DNA from: Chryseobacterium sp. R2A-55 | Lineage (GTDB): Bacteria; Bacteroidota; Bacteroidia; Flavobacteriales; Weeksellaceae | Length of the DNA stretch: 64,000 nt | Assembly (NCBI RefSeq): GCF_021401085.1 | Contig: NZ_JACBFP010000001.1 | Span: forward strand, 186,001-250,000 | Direction of reading: 5' to 3' | Part shown: one piece after another, positions 51,792 to 60,675 of the stretch | Position numbering within the stretch: the first letter of the stretch is position 1 | Layout of the letters: each line of letters begins with the position of its first letter | The notes under the pieces: generated by a model | Told to the model about the DNA's origin: nothing | The model's input: only the letters and a program-made list of their open reading frames with translations | Database searches by the model: none | Made by a program: the position numbers and the translations under genes

Positions 51792-52589
51792 ATGAAAAAA
51801 GTATTTTCCGAAGAAGATTTGATTAAAAATCTGTCCTTGTATTACCTGAACCGACATCTGAAAAAGAAGCCGATGGAAAAATATCACCGCGAAATCGATG
51901 ATTCTACCCTTCATGAGCGAGACAAATACAGGAAAAAATCTGAAATACTCTTACTCAATTCCTTCCTTCATCACTTTCCTGAAGTCCAGTTTGAAAACCT
52001 TACTTGCGAAAGTCCCGACTTCATCGCCAAACTCCATGACAAGAAAATAGGAATCGAACTCACCGAAGTCATCAATCACCTTGAAACCAAGAAAGTGGAA
52101 AGCCAGCTCAACAAAATTTTCCGTGAGGTAGAATTATTGCTCGAAAAAGAAGACACCCCGAAATACCGCGGTGTCTATTTTTTGGAATTTCGGAACCTTT
52201 CGAAACTTGATCTTCTTGAAAAACAAACGGAAATAGTGCAAAACATAGGAAACTGCATCAGAAAAGGCAAAGCTTTTGGTTGCGTGAAAAAAATCCGAAA
52301 ATCAAAGCACCGAAGAAATGTGTTCATCACCTATGATTTTAATTTGGGACTTTTCGACGGACTTTGCTCGGAAAAAATCATTGAACTCATCGAGAAGAAA
52401 AACCATAAATTCCCTTATTACGACAGCACTGTGGACGAATGTTGGCTCGTGATCGTTTCGGATATGAATTCTCTTGCATCGCGCTACACCTTTATTCAAA
52501 ACAAGGAAAATCTGCAGAAAATCCAGTCGCCTTTCGATAAAATATTTCACCTGGAAAACCTCTGCGGAAATTTAACTTATATCAAATAG
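51792..52589 (+). CDS. Uncharacterised protein with PD-(D/E)xK-like nuclease pattern
   Basis: From the ATG at 51792 the protein has 265 residues, no signal peptide and no membrane segment. A charged N-terminal region (MKKVFSEEDLIKNLSLYYLN) is followed by FENLTCESPDFIAKLHDKKIGIELTEV (68-93). The arrangement PDF, a short turn, then GIELTEV resembles the PD-(D/E)xK metal site, with Thr in place of the usual Lys. Later strands are YRGVYFLEFRN near 140 and NVFITYDFNLGLFDGLC near 190. I do not recognise a named family. An upstream open stretch from 51636 would overlap the divergent DUF3667 gene and adds an unlikely hydrophobic N-terminus, so it is rejected. Confidence 0.65.
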   Translation: MKKVFSEEDLIKNLSLYYLNRHLKKKPMEKYHREIDDSTLHERDKYRKKSEILLLNSFLHHFPEVQFENLTCESPDFIAKLHDKKIGIELTEVINHLETKKVESQLNKIFREVELLLEKEDTPKYRGVYFLEFRNLSKLDLLEKQTEIVQNIGNCIRKGKAFGCVKKIRKSKHRRNVFITYDFNLGLFDGLCSEKIIELIEKKNHKFPYYDSTVDECWLVIVSDMNSLASRYTFIQNKENLQKIQSPFDKIFHLENLCGNLTYIK

Positions 52590-52642
52590 TTATCCATATT
52601 ACGCAATTGTTTCGGTGTCTTTCTTAAGTTTTCAAAATAAAC

Positions 52643-52682
52643 CTAATTTAGATTTCCCCGTCCCTAAAGACTGCTAATTTAG
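52643..52682. repeat. Two palindromic CTAATTTAG boxes 31 bp apart
   Basis: CTAATTTAG, itself palindromic around its central base, occurs at 52643-52651 and 52674-52682. The spacing is 31 bp, close to three helical turns, so a dimeric regulator could sit on both. The pair lies about 100 bp upstream of the DinB-like gene's promoter. AT-rich DNA can produce such matches by chance. Confidence 0.35.
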
Positions 52683-52777
52683 GTCAAAGGTATTGGATTT
52701 CACTTTTGCTTAGACCATAAAGGAAATTTGCCATCATCGATTAACTTGATATTAATCTGGCAATCTCGGATCTTTTG

Positions 52778-52785
52778 TAAATTTG
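52778..52785 (+). promoter_or_regulatory. Predicted -7 box that fixes the start of the DinB-like gene
   Basis: TAAATTTG matches the consensus exactly. It overlaps a possible TTG start at 52783, which therefore cannot be used. The ATG at 52804 lies downstream of the predicted transcription start and is the likely start codon. Confidence 0.6.
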
Positions 52786-52803
52786 ATAGAAAAATTAATT
52801 GAA

Positions 52804-53394
52804 ATGAAAGATTTATTCATCAAACGATTTCTTTACTATAAAGAACTTGGCGACAACACTTTTGGCCAGCTCAATGACGAAGAAGTTTTGTGGCAATTTA
52901 ATCCAGAAAGCAATTCAATAGCGACCATCGTGAAACATATTTCCGGGAACATGCTTTCCAGATGGACGAATTTTCTGACCGAAGATGGCGAGAAAGAATG
53001 GCGAAACAGGGATTCTGAATTCGAAAACGACATCCATTCAAAAGACGAAATGATAGAAATTTGGGAAAAGGGCTGGAAAGTTTTCATGGATTCTCTGCAC
53101 CAAATCAATGACGAAACATGGCTCAAAGAAATCACCATTCGGGGTGAAAAACATTCCGTTTTAGATGCCGTTTTGAGGCAACTTGCTCATTATCCTTACC
53201 ACATTGGTCAAATTGTTTATGTGGCTAAGATGTTGAAGGACGACCATTGGAAAACGCTTTCCATCGCAAGAAATAAGTCACAGGAATTCAATAAAGAAAT
53301 TTTGAAAAAGCAAAAACCAGAAAACATCCAACAAAATTCCTCGCCGGTTTGCTATGCAAAAAGTAGCGAAGTCCGTGACGATTATAAGATTTGA
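52804..53394 (+). CDS. DinB-like protein, DUF1572
   Basis: A 196-residue protein of the DinB four-helix bundle superfamily, DUF1572 branch. It has RFLYYKELGDNTFGQLNDEEVLWQFNPESNSIATIVKHISGNML. The histidines of this segment and those in VLRQLAHYPYHIGQIVYVAK near 122 are the usual three metal-binding residues. Many members are metal-dependent enzymes for small thiols or stress responses; this one's substrate is unknown. The last 30 residues (KKQKPENIQQNSSPVCYAKSS) look like an unstructured tail. Confidence 0.82.
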   Translation: MKDLFIKRFLYYKELGDNTFGQLNDEEVLWQFNPESNSIATIVKHISGNMLSRWTNFLTEDGEKEWRNRDSEFENDIHSKDEMIEIWEKGWKVFMDSLHQINDETWLKEITIRGEKHSVLDAVLRQLAHYPYHIGQIVYVAKMLKDDHWKTLSIARNKSQEFNKEILKKQKPENIQQNSSPVCYAKSSEVRDDYKI

Positions 53395-53525
53395 AAACCA
53401 GCAATATGACCATAAAATCATCTCAAAAATTTTACTGATAAAAATCAAGGTTGACATAAATCAACACTTTGCAGCACCCTATTTCAGCATACCGTAACTA
53501 CTTTTGTACTACCAAATTACACAAC

Positions 53526-54107
53526 ATGAAGAATACGGCTGGATTACAGAGTTTAAAGCAGGTTTTGGATGACTTAGCCACCAAAAAACCTCTTAGCTTC
53601 GAGGAAATTTGCGACTTGCTGTTTACCTACGACTATAACGATTTCAATAAGATCTTTCCGCTTTCTCAAACTAAAGTGGAAAATGGAACCTACCTGAGAA
53701 TTCCGATTTACAGCGGCGAGGTTGTCGCATTCATCATGCTTTGGGGAATCGACAACTGTTCGGCGATTCATGATCACGGCAATTACGACGGAAGAATCAA
53801 AATCCTGAAAGGTAGTTTGACGGAAGTCAGTTACCGGAAAAATTCAAACTTCATCGAATATGACGCGCGAACTTTTGCTAACCAAGGCGAAATCTTCGCG
53901 GAGGAAATGGGCGGAATCCATTCGATCATCAATAATTCCGATGAAATTTCAGCAAGTCTGCATATTTACAGAACCAGCAAACTCAACCTGGAAGACTGCA
54001 AATTATTTGACACTGAAAACAGGAGAATCGCGATACTTTCCAGCAAAGCAACATCTTGTTCATGGGATCTTTCACCTGATTGCTACAAGGAAATCTCTTA
54101 TATTTAG
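53526..54107 (+). CDS. Cysteine dioxygenase-like cupin protein
   Basis: From the ATG at 53526 the protein has 193 residues. The cupin metal site is CSAIHDHGNYDGRIKILKG, with H82 and H84, and the third histidine is H132 in MGGIHSIIN. This arrangement fits cysteine dioxygenases, which add O2 to the cysteine thiol to form cysteine sulfinate at an iron(II) centre. C78 corresponds roughly to the cysteine that forms the Cys-Tyr cofactor in mammalian enzymes. A longer frame from 53469 would overlap a TACTTTTG promoter-like box, so I chose the internal ATG. The gene is monocistronic with a hairpin terminator. Confidence 0.82.
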   Translation: MKNTAGLQSLKQVLDDLATKKPLSFEEICDLLFTYDYNDFNKIFPLSQTKVENGTYLRIPIYSGEVVAFIMLWGIDNCSAIHDHGNYDGRIKILKGSLTEVSYRKNSNFIEYDARTFANQGEIFAEEMGGIHSIINNSDEISASLHIYRTSKLNLEDCKLFDTENRRIAILSSKATSCSWDLSPDCYKEISYI

Positions 54108-54149
54108 GATATAATATCTTTACATATCAAATTAAATTTTTTCATTATT

Positions 54150-54177
54150 AACCACAACTTCGGTAGTGGTTTTTTCT
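54150..54177 (+). terminator. Terminator of the cysteine dioxygenase-like gene
   Basis: ACCAC and GTGGT pair, with an inner AC/GT pair capped by a TTCG tetraloop, followed by a T run. The TTCG loop makes the small stem unusually stable. Confidence 0.8.
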
Positions 54178-54224
54178 TTTTATATTCTGATGAATATATC
54201 CGAATAATGATAAAATAATTTCCG

Positions 54225-54232
54225 TAAATTTG
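54225..54232 (+). promoter_or_regulatory. Predicted -7 box of mtaB
   Basis: TAAATTTG matches TAnnTTTG and ends 13 bases before the mtaB ATG at 54246. No -33 TTTG is seen at 18-20 bp. Confidence 0.45.
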
Positions 54233-54245
54233 CCCTCTCAAAATT

Positions 54246-55595
54246 ATGAAACCTTCTACCCACAAAACCGCTGCTTTTCATACACTTGGCTGCAAATTAA
54301 ATTTTGCGGAAACTTCCACCATTGCACGTCAACTGACGGATGCCGGTTATGAAAAAGTGAGTTTCGACGATAAAGCAGATGTCTATATCATCAATACCTG
54401 CTCGGTGACGGAAACCGCCGACAAAGAATGTAGGTTCCATGTAAAACGTGCCATGAAAGCAAATCCGGATGGTTTGGTAATCATCATCGGTTGCTACGCA
54501 CAATTGAAACCTGAAGAAATTGCCGGAATGGAAGGAGTTGACATGGTTTTGGGCGCTACTGAAAAGTTCAACATCCTAAGTTACCTAGACGATTTGCAAA
54601 AATCCCAATCAAGCGGAATCGTTCATTCCTGCGAGATTGACGAAGCAGACTTCTTCATCGGGAGCTACTCGATTGGCGATCGAACAAGGGCGTTTCTAAA
54701 AGTTCAGGATGGCTGCGATTACAAATGTACATATTGCACGATTCCATTGGCAAGAGGGATTTCCCGTTCGGACACCATTAAAAACGTCATTAAAAACGCC
54801 AAAGAAATAGCAGAAAAAGGAATCAAGGAAATCGTTTTAACCGGCGTAAACATTGGCGATTACGGAAAAGGCGAATTTGGGAACAAGAAGCACGAACATA
54901 CTTTTCTGGACTTGATTTCCGAACTCGACAAAGTGGATGGAATTGAAAGAATCCGGATTTCTTCGATTGAGCCTAACCTTTTGAAGGATGAAAGTATAGA
55001 TTTGGTTTCAAAATCCAAGAGTTTCGTCCCTCATTTCCATATTCCGCTGCAAAGTGGAAGCGATGAACTTCTGAAAAAAATGAAGCGCCGCTATTTGACC
55101 AGACTTTACACAGACAGAATCTCCAAAATCCGTGAAGTGATGCCGGATGCCTGCATCGGAGTGGATGTGATCGTGGGATTTCCGGGCGAAACCGATGAAG
55201 AGTTTTTGAAAACTTATCATTTTCTAAACCAACTTCCGATTTCCTATCTGCACGTTTTTACCTATTCAGAAAGAGAAAACACCGAAGCTGCCAATATGGA
55301 AGGCTTTGTTCCCATTGCAGACCGAAAGAAACGAAACAAAATGCTCCGAATTCTTTCCGAGAAAAAGAAAATGGCATTCTACCAAACCCAGCTTGGCAAA
55401 ACGCTTCCCGTACTTTGGGAACACGACAACAAGGACGGATTCATGCATGGTTTCACCGAAAATTACGTGCGCGTTCAAAAACCTTACGACGAAAATTCGG
55501 TAAATCGGATCGAATTTTTAAAACTCAACAAAATTGAAAACGATGGTACGGTTTCTGTGATTGCCACCTTCGAGGAATTTTTAGCTAAAGTTTAA
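54246..55595 (+). CDS. mtaB: tRNA (t6A37) methylthiotransferase MtaB
   Basis: A 449-residue radical-SAM methylthiotransferase. The N-terminal cluster cysteines are C16 (LGCKLNF), C52 (INTCSVTETAD) and C83 (IGCYAQ). The radical-SAM CxxxCxxC is at C157, C161 and C164 in VQDGCDYKCTYCTIPLARG. A TRAM domain ends the protein. The LGCKLN opening separates MtaB (YqeV) from MiaB and RimO. It adds a methylthio group to N6-threonylcarbamoyladenosine 37 of ANN-decoding tRNAs. Confidence 0.93.
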   Translation: MKPSTHKTAAFHTLGCKLNFAETSTIARQLTDAGYEKVSFDDKADVYIINTCSVTETADKECRFHVKRAMKANPDGLVIIIGCYAQLKPEEIAGMEGVDMVLGATEKFNILSYLDDLQKSQSSGIVHSCEIDEADFFIGSYSIGDRTRAFLKVQDGCDYKCTYCTIPLARGISRSDTIKNVIKNAKEIAEKGIKEIVLTGVNIGDYGKGEFGNKKHEHTFLDLISELDKVDGIERIRISSIEPNLLKDESIDLVSKSKSFVPHFHIPLQSGSDELLKKMKRRYLTRLYTDRISKIREVMPDACIGVDVIVGFPGETDEEFLKTYHFLNQLPISYLHVFTYSERENTEAANMEGFVPIADRKKRNKMLRILSEKKKMAFYQTQLGKTLPVLWEHDNKDGFMHGFTENYVRVQKPYDENSVNRIEFLKLNKIENDGTVSVIATFEEFLAKV

Positions 55596-55600
55596 ATCGC

Positions 55601-56956
55601 TTACATCGTCATTCCAATATCTATTCCCTTGATTTTCCGGTAAAGATCGGTCGCGAAATTATCCGTCATTCCAGATACAAAATCGATAATACCGAGCACT
55701 TTCTGGTAATCGGTTCCGTCTTCATAAAAGAATTGTTTTGGCAGGAGTTTCAAAGCCATTTTGTCGTAGGATTTCCGTGTGGATTTTTCCTTTAAAACAG
55801 GTGGAATAAAATGGTCTAAAAGCTCGTACATCACGTTGTATCCGGCGTTTTCAATTTCCACGACTGCTTTGTGTCCATAAATTTTTTCAATGGAAAAAGA
55901 TTCGATTTCCTGTAGGGATTTGTTTTCGGATTTGTAGATATCCAGCAAGGCTTTGTCTAAAGTCCCATTCAAAACCCGATCGAAATTTTGCTGGTAGATT
56001 TCCAAAGAATTGTTGATTAATGCGTTGATCACTTTCGCCCTTAAATAGGAAATCCGCTCATTCGCATTCGTTAGGATTGCCAATTTGTCTTCTACCCTTT
56101 TCGTGTTTTGGTTTTCGGATTTGATGAGTTCGAAAAACAGGTTCTCACAATCGGAAGTGGATACAATTCCCAACCGGTGCGCATCTTCCATATCGATGAT
56201 GTTGTAGCAAATATCGTCTGCTGCTTCCACGAGCCAAACAAACGGATGCCTTTTAAATATCACCGGTTCCGAACTTTCCTGAATCAAATTCATGGATTGG
56301 GCAACCGCCAAAAAAGTCTCTTTTTCATTCTGGAAAAACCCGAATTTCTTACGGTGAATCATTCCGTTCTGCTTTGCCACCGCTTCGCACGGATATTTCG
56401 CAATACTCGCCAAAGTGGAAAAAGTGAGCTGGGTTCCCCCTTCGTCTTTCCCGTTTTGTTGGTTGGTCAAAACCCGGATTGCATTTGCGTTTCCTTCAAA
56501 ATTTACCAAATCTGCCCACTCTTTTTCGGAAAACTTCAGCTTTAAATCTTTTTCATTTTTGTCGAAATAACTTGCAATGGCATCCTCGCCGGAATGTCCG
56601 AACGCCGGATTCCCTACATCGTGGCAAAGACAAGCCGCGGCAATGACATTGTGAAGATTGTGCTGATAAAAATTCTTGGAATCTTCATTCAAATATTTTT
56701 CAAAATCTTTAACGATAAATTCACCGACCGCACTTCCCAAACTTCGGCCAACAGAGGAAACTTCCAAAGAATGTGTCAATCGGTTATGCACGAAAACGCT
56801 TCCCGGAAGTGGAAAAACCTGGGTTTTGTTTTGTAATCTTCTGAACGCGGACGAAAAAATAATCCGGTCGAAATCCCTTTGAAAATCCGTTCTGGAAACG
56901 ATGTTTTGGGGATGGTTACCGGTCCGTTGGTTGCTGAATAGGCTGTTTAAAATCAT
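55601..56956 (-). CDS. dgt: Deoxyguanosinetriphosphate triphosphohydrolase (dGTPase)
   Basis: A 451-residue HD-domain protein. Metal ligands are H62 in NRLTHSLEVSSVGRS and H112-D113 in CHDVGNPAFGHSGED; a later VEAADDICYNIIDMEDA near 235 supplies the last Asp. FSSAFRRLQNKTQVFPLPG at 34-52 is the conserved nucleotide-loop block. The enzyme removes triphosphate from dGTP and so affects dNTP pools and phage DNA synthesis. It ends 6 bp past the mtaB stop on the opposite strand, so the two are convergent with no space for a terminator between them. Confidence 0.93.
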   Translation of the reverse strand: MILNSLFSNQRTGNHPQNIVSRTDFQRDFDRIIFSSAFRRLQNKTQVFPLPGSVFVHNRLTHSLEVSSVGRSLGSAVGEFIVKDFEKYLNEDSKNFYQHNLHNVIAAACLCHDVGNPAFGHSGEDAIASYFDKNEKDLKLKFSEKEWADLVNFEGNANAIRVLTNQQNGKDEGGTQLTFSTLASIAKYPCEAVAKQNGMIHRKKFGFFQNEKETFLAVAQSMNLIQESSEPVIFKRHPFVWLVEAADDICYNIIDMEDAHRLGIVSTSDCENLFFELIKSENQNTKRVEDKLAILTNANERISYLRAKVINALINNSLEIYQQNFDRVLNGTLDKALLDIYKSENKSLQEIESFSIEKIYGHKAVVEIENAGYNVMYELLDHFIPPVLKEKSTRKSYDKMALKLLPKQFFYEDGTDYQKVLGIIDFVSGMTDNFATDLYRKIKGIDIGMTM

Positions 56957-57007
56957 AACGAGTTATCAAAAATAAGTCTAAATTTTAAGAAAATAGAAAA
57001 ACTCGGA

Positions 57008-57413
57008 ATGAAATCGCATTTTTGGCTTTTACTCCTGTTCGTTTTTTCTTGCCGGAAAAATGAAAATACCGCTGCCCAAAAGGATACCACCGAAGAAAAT
57101 TGTTTCATCTCAAAGCAGGGAATTAACCCTGAAAACCAGAAAAAAAAAAGTTGTAATCCCGACCAATGAAGACACTCGGAAAAAACGGCCAGAATACTTT
57201 CAAAGGAACAAACTTTCTGATTTTAAACCGTTTTTATATGACCGGAAAAAAAGCCTGATAGAAAATGAAAAGAAATATTTTGAATCCGACACCAATAAAA
57301 CCAAGTTTTCCAATTGGATAAAAGCATTGCCTGAATATAAATACCTTTCCGTTTTCAGAGATTACGCCGGTGAAACCCCGAAACGGAACAATTTCTGCGG
57401 AATGCATAGGTGA
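57008..57413 (+). pseudogene. Small lipoprotein gene with a frameshift in a run of ten A
   Basis: An ATG at 57008 opens a lipoprotein signal, KSHFWLLLLFVFSCRKNE, with a lipid cysteine at position 15. The frame reaches a run of ten A (57140-57149) and stops 7 codons later. The next frame remains open from that run to 57413 and encodes a plausible hydrophilic domain: VVIPTNEDTRKKRPEYFQRN, then LPEYKYLSVFRDYAGETP. Nine A would join the two parts into about 134 residues. This could be a pseudogene, a sequencing error, or a phase-variable gene. The family is unknown. The gene is alone on the + strand between dgt and gcvP. Confidence 0.6.
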
Positions 57414-57496
57414 GAAATGGAAAGTCTATGAGAAATCCACAGTGAGTTTTGTTGTCATCACTTTGATTTTTATCAAAGTCATAAATATTACACCAA

Positions 57497-57530
57497 AAAA
57501 AATTCCCAGCCTTTCGATTGGGAATTTTAA
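57497..57530 (-). terminator. Terminator of gcvP
   Basis: AAAATTCCCA pairs with TGGGAATTTT around a 10-base loop. On the reverse strand it runs into eight Ts, so it mainly ends gcvP; on the + strand the T tail is short. Confidence 0.8.
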
Positions 57531-57600
57531 GATTTTAATAAAAATCGTTCAATGAAAATGACTTCCGGAGCAAAATTCACTCCGCAGGAAATCGATCGTA

Positions 57601-60459
57601 TTACATATACTCCTCAATCGGCGCACACGTACAAATCAAATTTCTGTCACCATAAGCTTCATCCACTCTGGAAACGGATGCGAAGAATTTGTGGTCTCTC
57701 ACCCAATCCAATGGATATGCTGCTTTTTCGCGGCTGTAAGGCTTGTCCCAAGAATCGGAAATCACGATTTGTTCCGTATGTGGTGCATTTTTCAAGACAT
57801 TATTCACTGCATCTGCTGTTCCTTCTGCAATTTCCTCGATTTCTTTTTTAATGGAAATCAATGCTTCCACGAAACGGTCCAGTTCAGCTTTGCTTTCGGA
57901 TTCGGTCGGTTCGATCATCAAAGTTCCGGCAACCGGGAAACTCACCGTTGGTGCGTGGAAACCGTAATCCATCAAACGTTTCGCCACATCTGCAACTTCA
58001 ATTCCAAGTGGTTTGAACTGTCGGAAATCCACGATACATTCATGGGCAACCCGTCCTTTTGAGTTGGCATAAAGAATTGGAAAATGCTCTGCCAAAACTT
58101 CTTTTAAATAATTGGCATTCAGAATCGCGTGTTCTGTCGCTTTTTTCAAACCATCTGTTCCAAGCATTTTGATGTAGGCATATGAAATATTCAACACCAA
58201 AGATGAACCAAACGGAGCCGCTGAAATCGCGTCGATAGATTCTTTGGATCCAATTTTAATATTGGGATTTGAAGGAAGGAATTTCACCAAATGTTCCGCA
58301 ACACAGATTGGTCCCACTCCTGGTCCACCTCCACCATGAGGAATTGCGAAGGTTTTATGCAAGTTAAGATGACAAACATCAGCACCGATATTTCCTGGCG
58401 AAGTAAATCCAACCTGTGCATTCATATTGGCACCGTCCATATAGACTTGTCCGCCGTGTTCGTGAATGAGTTTGGTAATTTCAATGATATTGTCATCAAA
58501 AAATCCATAAGTTGACGGATAGGTAATCATAGCTGCAGAAAGGTTTTCGCTATGTTGCTCCGCTTTTGCCTTTAAATCTTCAAAATCGATTTCTCCATTT
58601 TCAAGGTTTTTCACCACCACCACTTTCATTCCAGCAATCACTGCGGATGCCGGATTTGTTCCATGGGCAGACTGTGGAATCAATACAATATTTCTATGTG
58701 CCTCACCTCTGGATTTGTGATATTCCCGGATGACCATTAAACCGGCATATTCTCCTTGTGCTCCGGAATTTGGCTGCAGAGAAGTGCCTGCAAATCCAGT
58801 AATTTCTGCCAAATCTTTTTCCAATTCCTGGATTAGAGTCTGGTAACCACCTGCCTGTTCGGTTGGAACAAATGGATGCACTCCGCCCCATTCCGGCCAG
58901 GAAAGCGGCAGCATTTCGGTCGCAGCATTGAGTTTCATCGTACAAGACCCAAGCGAAATCATGGAGTGGGTCAAAGACAAATCTTTTCTTTCTAAACGCT
59001 TGATGTAGCGCATCAACTCGGTTTCGGTGTGGTATTTATTGAAAACTTCATCAGTAAGGATTTCATCTGTTCTTAGGTATTCTTTTGGAATTTCAATTTC
59101 TTCTTTAAAAACCAGTTTGAAACTTTGCCTGTCTTTCACATTGGCAAATGCATCAAACAATATTTGAAGTTTTTCCTTAGTGGTAGCTTCGTTGACGGAA
59201 ATACTCACCACACCTTCTGTGAAATAATTGAGGTTAATTTTGTGGTCGCGCATGATCTGCATCAAGGTCTTTTTTTCCTCCTCGTGAATTCTGATTTTCA
59301 CGGTGTCAAAAATAGGCTCTTCCACGGTATCAAAGCCAAGTGCTTTCAACCCGTCCCGCAATGCATTTGCTTTAAAGTGAATTTGGTTAGCGATAAATTC
59401 CAATCCTTTGGGGCCATGATAAACGGCATACATTCCGGCCATTACTGCCAAAAGAACCTGTGCCGTACAGATATTTGAGGTAGCTTTTTCCCTTTTAATA
59501 TGCTGCTCTCTGGTTTGAAGCGCCATTCTCAAGGCCCGTTTTCCATAAGCATCCTGAGAAACACCAATGATTCTTCCGGGAATATCGCGTTTATAATCCT
59601 CCTTGCAGGCAAAAAATGCCGCGTGAGGGCCTCCGTAACCCATAGGAATTCCGAATCGCTGAGTAGTTCCCACTGCGCAGTCCGCTCCCATTTCTGCAGG
59701 CGACTTCAGTTTCACTAAAGCCATAGGATCACAAGCAACTACTACCTGGAGGTCAAATTCCTTATAGTGCATAATCGCATCTGTGTAGTCCACAATGATT
59801 CCATTTTTCCCGGGATATTGCAGCAAAACACCGAAATACGAATCAGTGAACCGGTGATCTTTGTAGTTTCCGACGATGATCTCTATTCCCAAACCTTCTG
59901 CTTTTGTTTTCAAAACAGCAATGGTTTGCGGTAAAACCAAATCAGAAACAAAAAATTGAATTGCTCCATTTTTTTTCTGATCTTTCGTTCTGCTCTCGAA
60001 AAACATATGCATCGCTTCCGCAGCCGCCGTGGATTCGTCTAAAAGCGAGGCGTTGGCTAAAGGAAGTCCCGTCAAATTGACGATAACAGTCTGGAAATTC
60101 AGCAAAGCCTCTAATCTTCCCTGCGCGATTTCCGCCTGATATGGGGTGTAAGCAGTGTACCATGATGGATTTTCCAGAATATTTCTCTGAATTGCACTCG
60201 GCAAAATGGTGTTGTGGTATCCAAACCCGATGTAATTGTCAAAGGGTAGATTTTTCTGGGCAAGATCTTTTGAATGCATCAGCATTTCTTGCTCAGAAAG
60301 TGCTTTAGAAATGTTTAATTCATTTTTTAAACGGATAGAATCCGGAATGGTCTGAGAAATGAGCTCATCAATTCCCGAAACGCCTATTTTCTTTAACATC
60401 GCCTGTTTATCAGCTTCGTTCATGGAAATATGGCGGTTTACAAACTTAGTGGTGTCCAT
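57601..60459 (-). CDS. gcvP: Glycine dehydrogenase (decarboxylating), P-protein
   Basis: A 952-residue full-length P-protein, fused alpha-beta type. The N-half begins RHISMNEADKQAMLKKIGVS. It contains the substrate-binding YTPYQAEIAQGRLEALLNFQ near 130 and QRFGIPMGYGGPHAAFF near 268. The C-half has the PLP lysine in HLNLHKTFAIPHGGGGPGVGP near 700. It decarboxylates glycine and passes the aminomethyl group to the lipoyl H-protein. gcvH and gcvT are not in this window. It may take up glycine made by Kbl. Confidence 0.97.
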   Translation of the reverse strand: MDTTKFVNRHISMNEADKQAMLKKIGVSGIDELISQTIPDSIRLKNELNISKALSEQEMLMHSKDLAQKNLPFDNYIGFGYHNTILPSAIQRNILENPSWYTAYTPYQAEIAQGRLEALLNFQTVIVNLTGLPLANASLLDESTAAAEAMHMFFESRTKDQKKNGAIQFFVSDLVLPQTIAVLKTKAEGLGIEIIVGNYKDHRFTDSYFGVLLQYPGKNGIIVDYTDAIMHYKEFDLQVVVACDPMALVKLKSPAEMGADCAVGTTQRFGIPMGYGGPHAAFFACKEDYKRDIPGRIIGVSQDAYGKRALRMALQTREQHIKREKATSNICTAQVLLAVMAGMYAVYHGPKGLEFIANQIHFKANALRDGLKALGFDTVEEPIFDTVKIRIHEEEKKTLMQIMRDHKINLNYFTEGVVSISVNEATTKEKLQILFDAFANVKDRQSFKLVFKEEIEIPKEYLRTDEILTDEVFNKYHTETELMRYIKRLERKDLSLTHSMISLGSCTMKLNAATEMLPLSWPEWGGVHPFVPTEQAGGYQTLIQELEKDLAEITGFAGTSLQPNSGAQGEYAGLMVIREYHKSRGEAHRNIVLIPQSAHGTNPASAVIAGMKVVVVKNLENGEIDFEDLKAKAEQHSENLSAAMITYPSTYGFFDDNIIEITKLIHEHGGQVYMDGANMNAQVGFTSPGNIGADVCHLNLHKTFAIPHGGGGPGVGPICVAEHLVKFLPSNPNIKIGSKESIDAISAAPFGSSLVLNISYAYIKMLGTDGLKKATEHAILNANYLKEVLAEHFPILYANSKGRVAHECIVDFRQFKPLGIEVADVAKRLMDYGFHAPTVSFPVAGTLMIEPTESESKAELDRFVEALISIKKEIEEIAEGTADAVNNVLKNAPHTEQIVISDSWDKPYSREKAAYPLDWVRDHKFFASVSRVDEAYGDRNLICTCAPIEEYM

Positions 60460-60496
60460 ATAATTTCAGTAGATTTTTTTTAAAATATAAGGTTCG

Positions 60497-60527
60497 TAAA
60501 GTTACAAATTTTCACGGAAAGCGGCAA
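60497..60527 (-). promoter_or_regulatory. Promoter of gcvP
   Basis: On the reverse strand TTG is followed by 20 bp and TAACTTTA, one base off the -7 consensus. The same variant with the same spacing precedes the secreted-protein gene at 17568. The leader is about 30 bases; no glycine riboswitch fits in it. Confidence 0.6.
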
Positions 60528-60568
60528 TTGGTTTGAGAAAGCAAACAATGATATAAATCTTATTTTTC

Positions 60569-60576
60569 TAATTTTG
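60569..60576 (+). promoter_or_regulatory. Predicted -7 box of fbp
   Basis: TAATTTTG matches TAnnTTTG about 100 bases before the fbp ATG. No clear -33 TTTG accompanies it, so the call is tentative. Confidence 0.4.
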
Positions 60577-60675
60577 AAAAGAGCAGGTTTAAAGGAAGAT
60601 AATAATCGTGAATCGTAGAATTAATTAGGGGAAATCCAAAGTTTTTTCCGAAATTTGTGGGAAATCTAAAAAAAC

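Noticed and set aside
52783-52803. TTG start for the DinB-like gene
   Set aside because: The codon overlaps a perfect -7 box (TAAATTTG), so it would not be in the transcript.
60460-60675. Glycine riboswitch before gcvP
   Set aside because: The leader after the predicted promoter is only about 30 bases, and no riboswitch-like conserved stem was seen.
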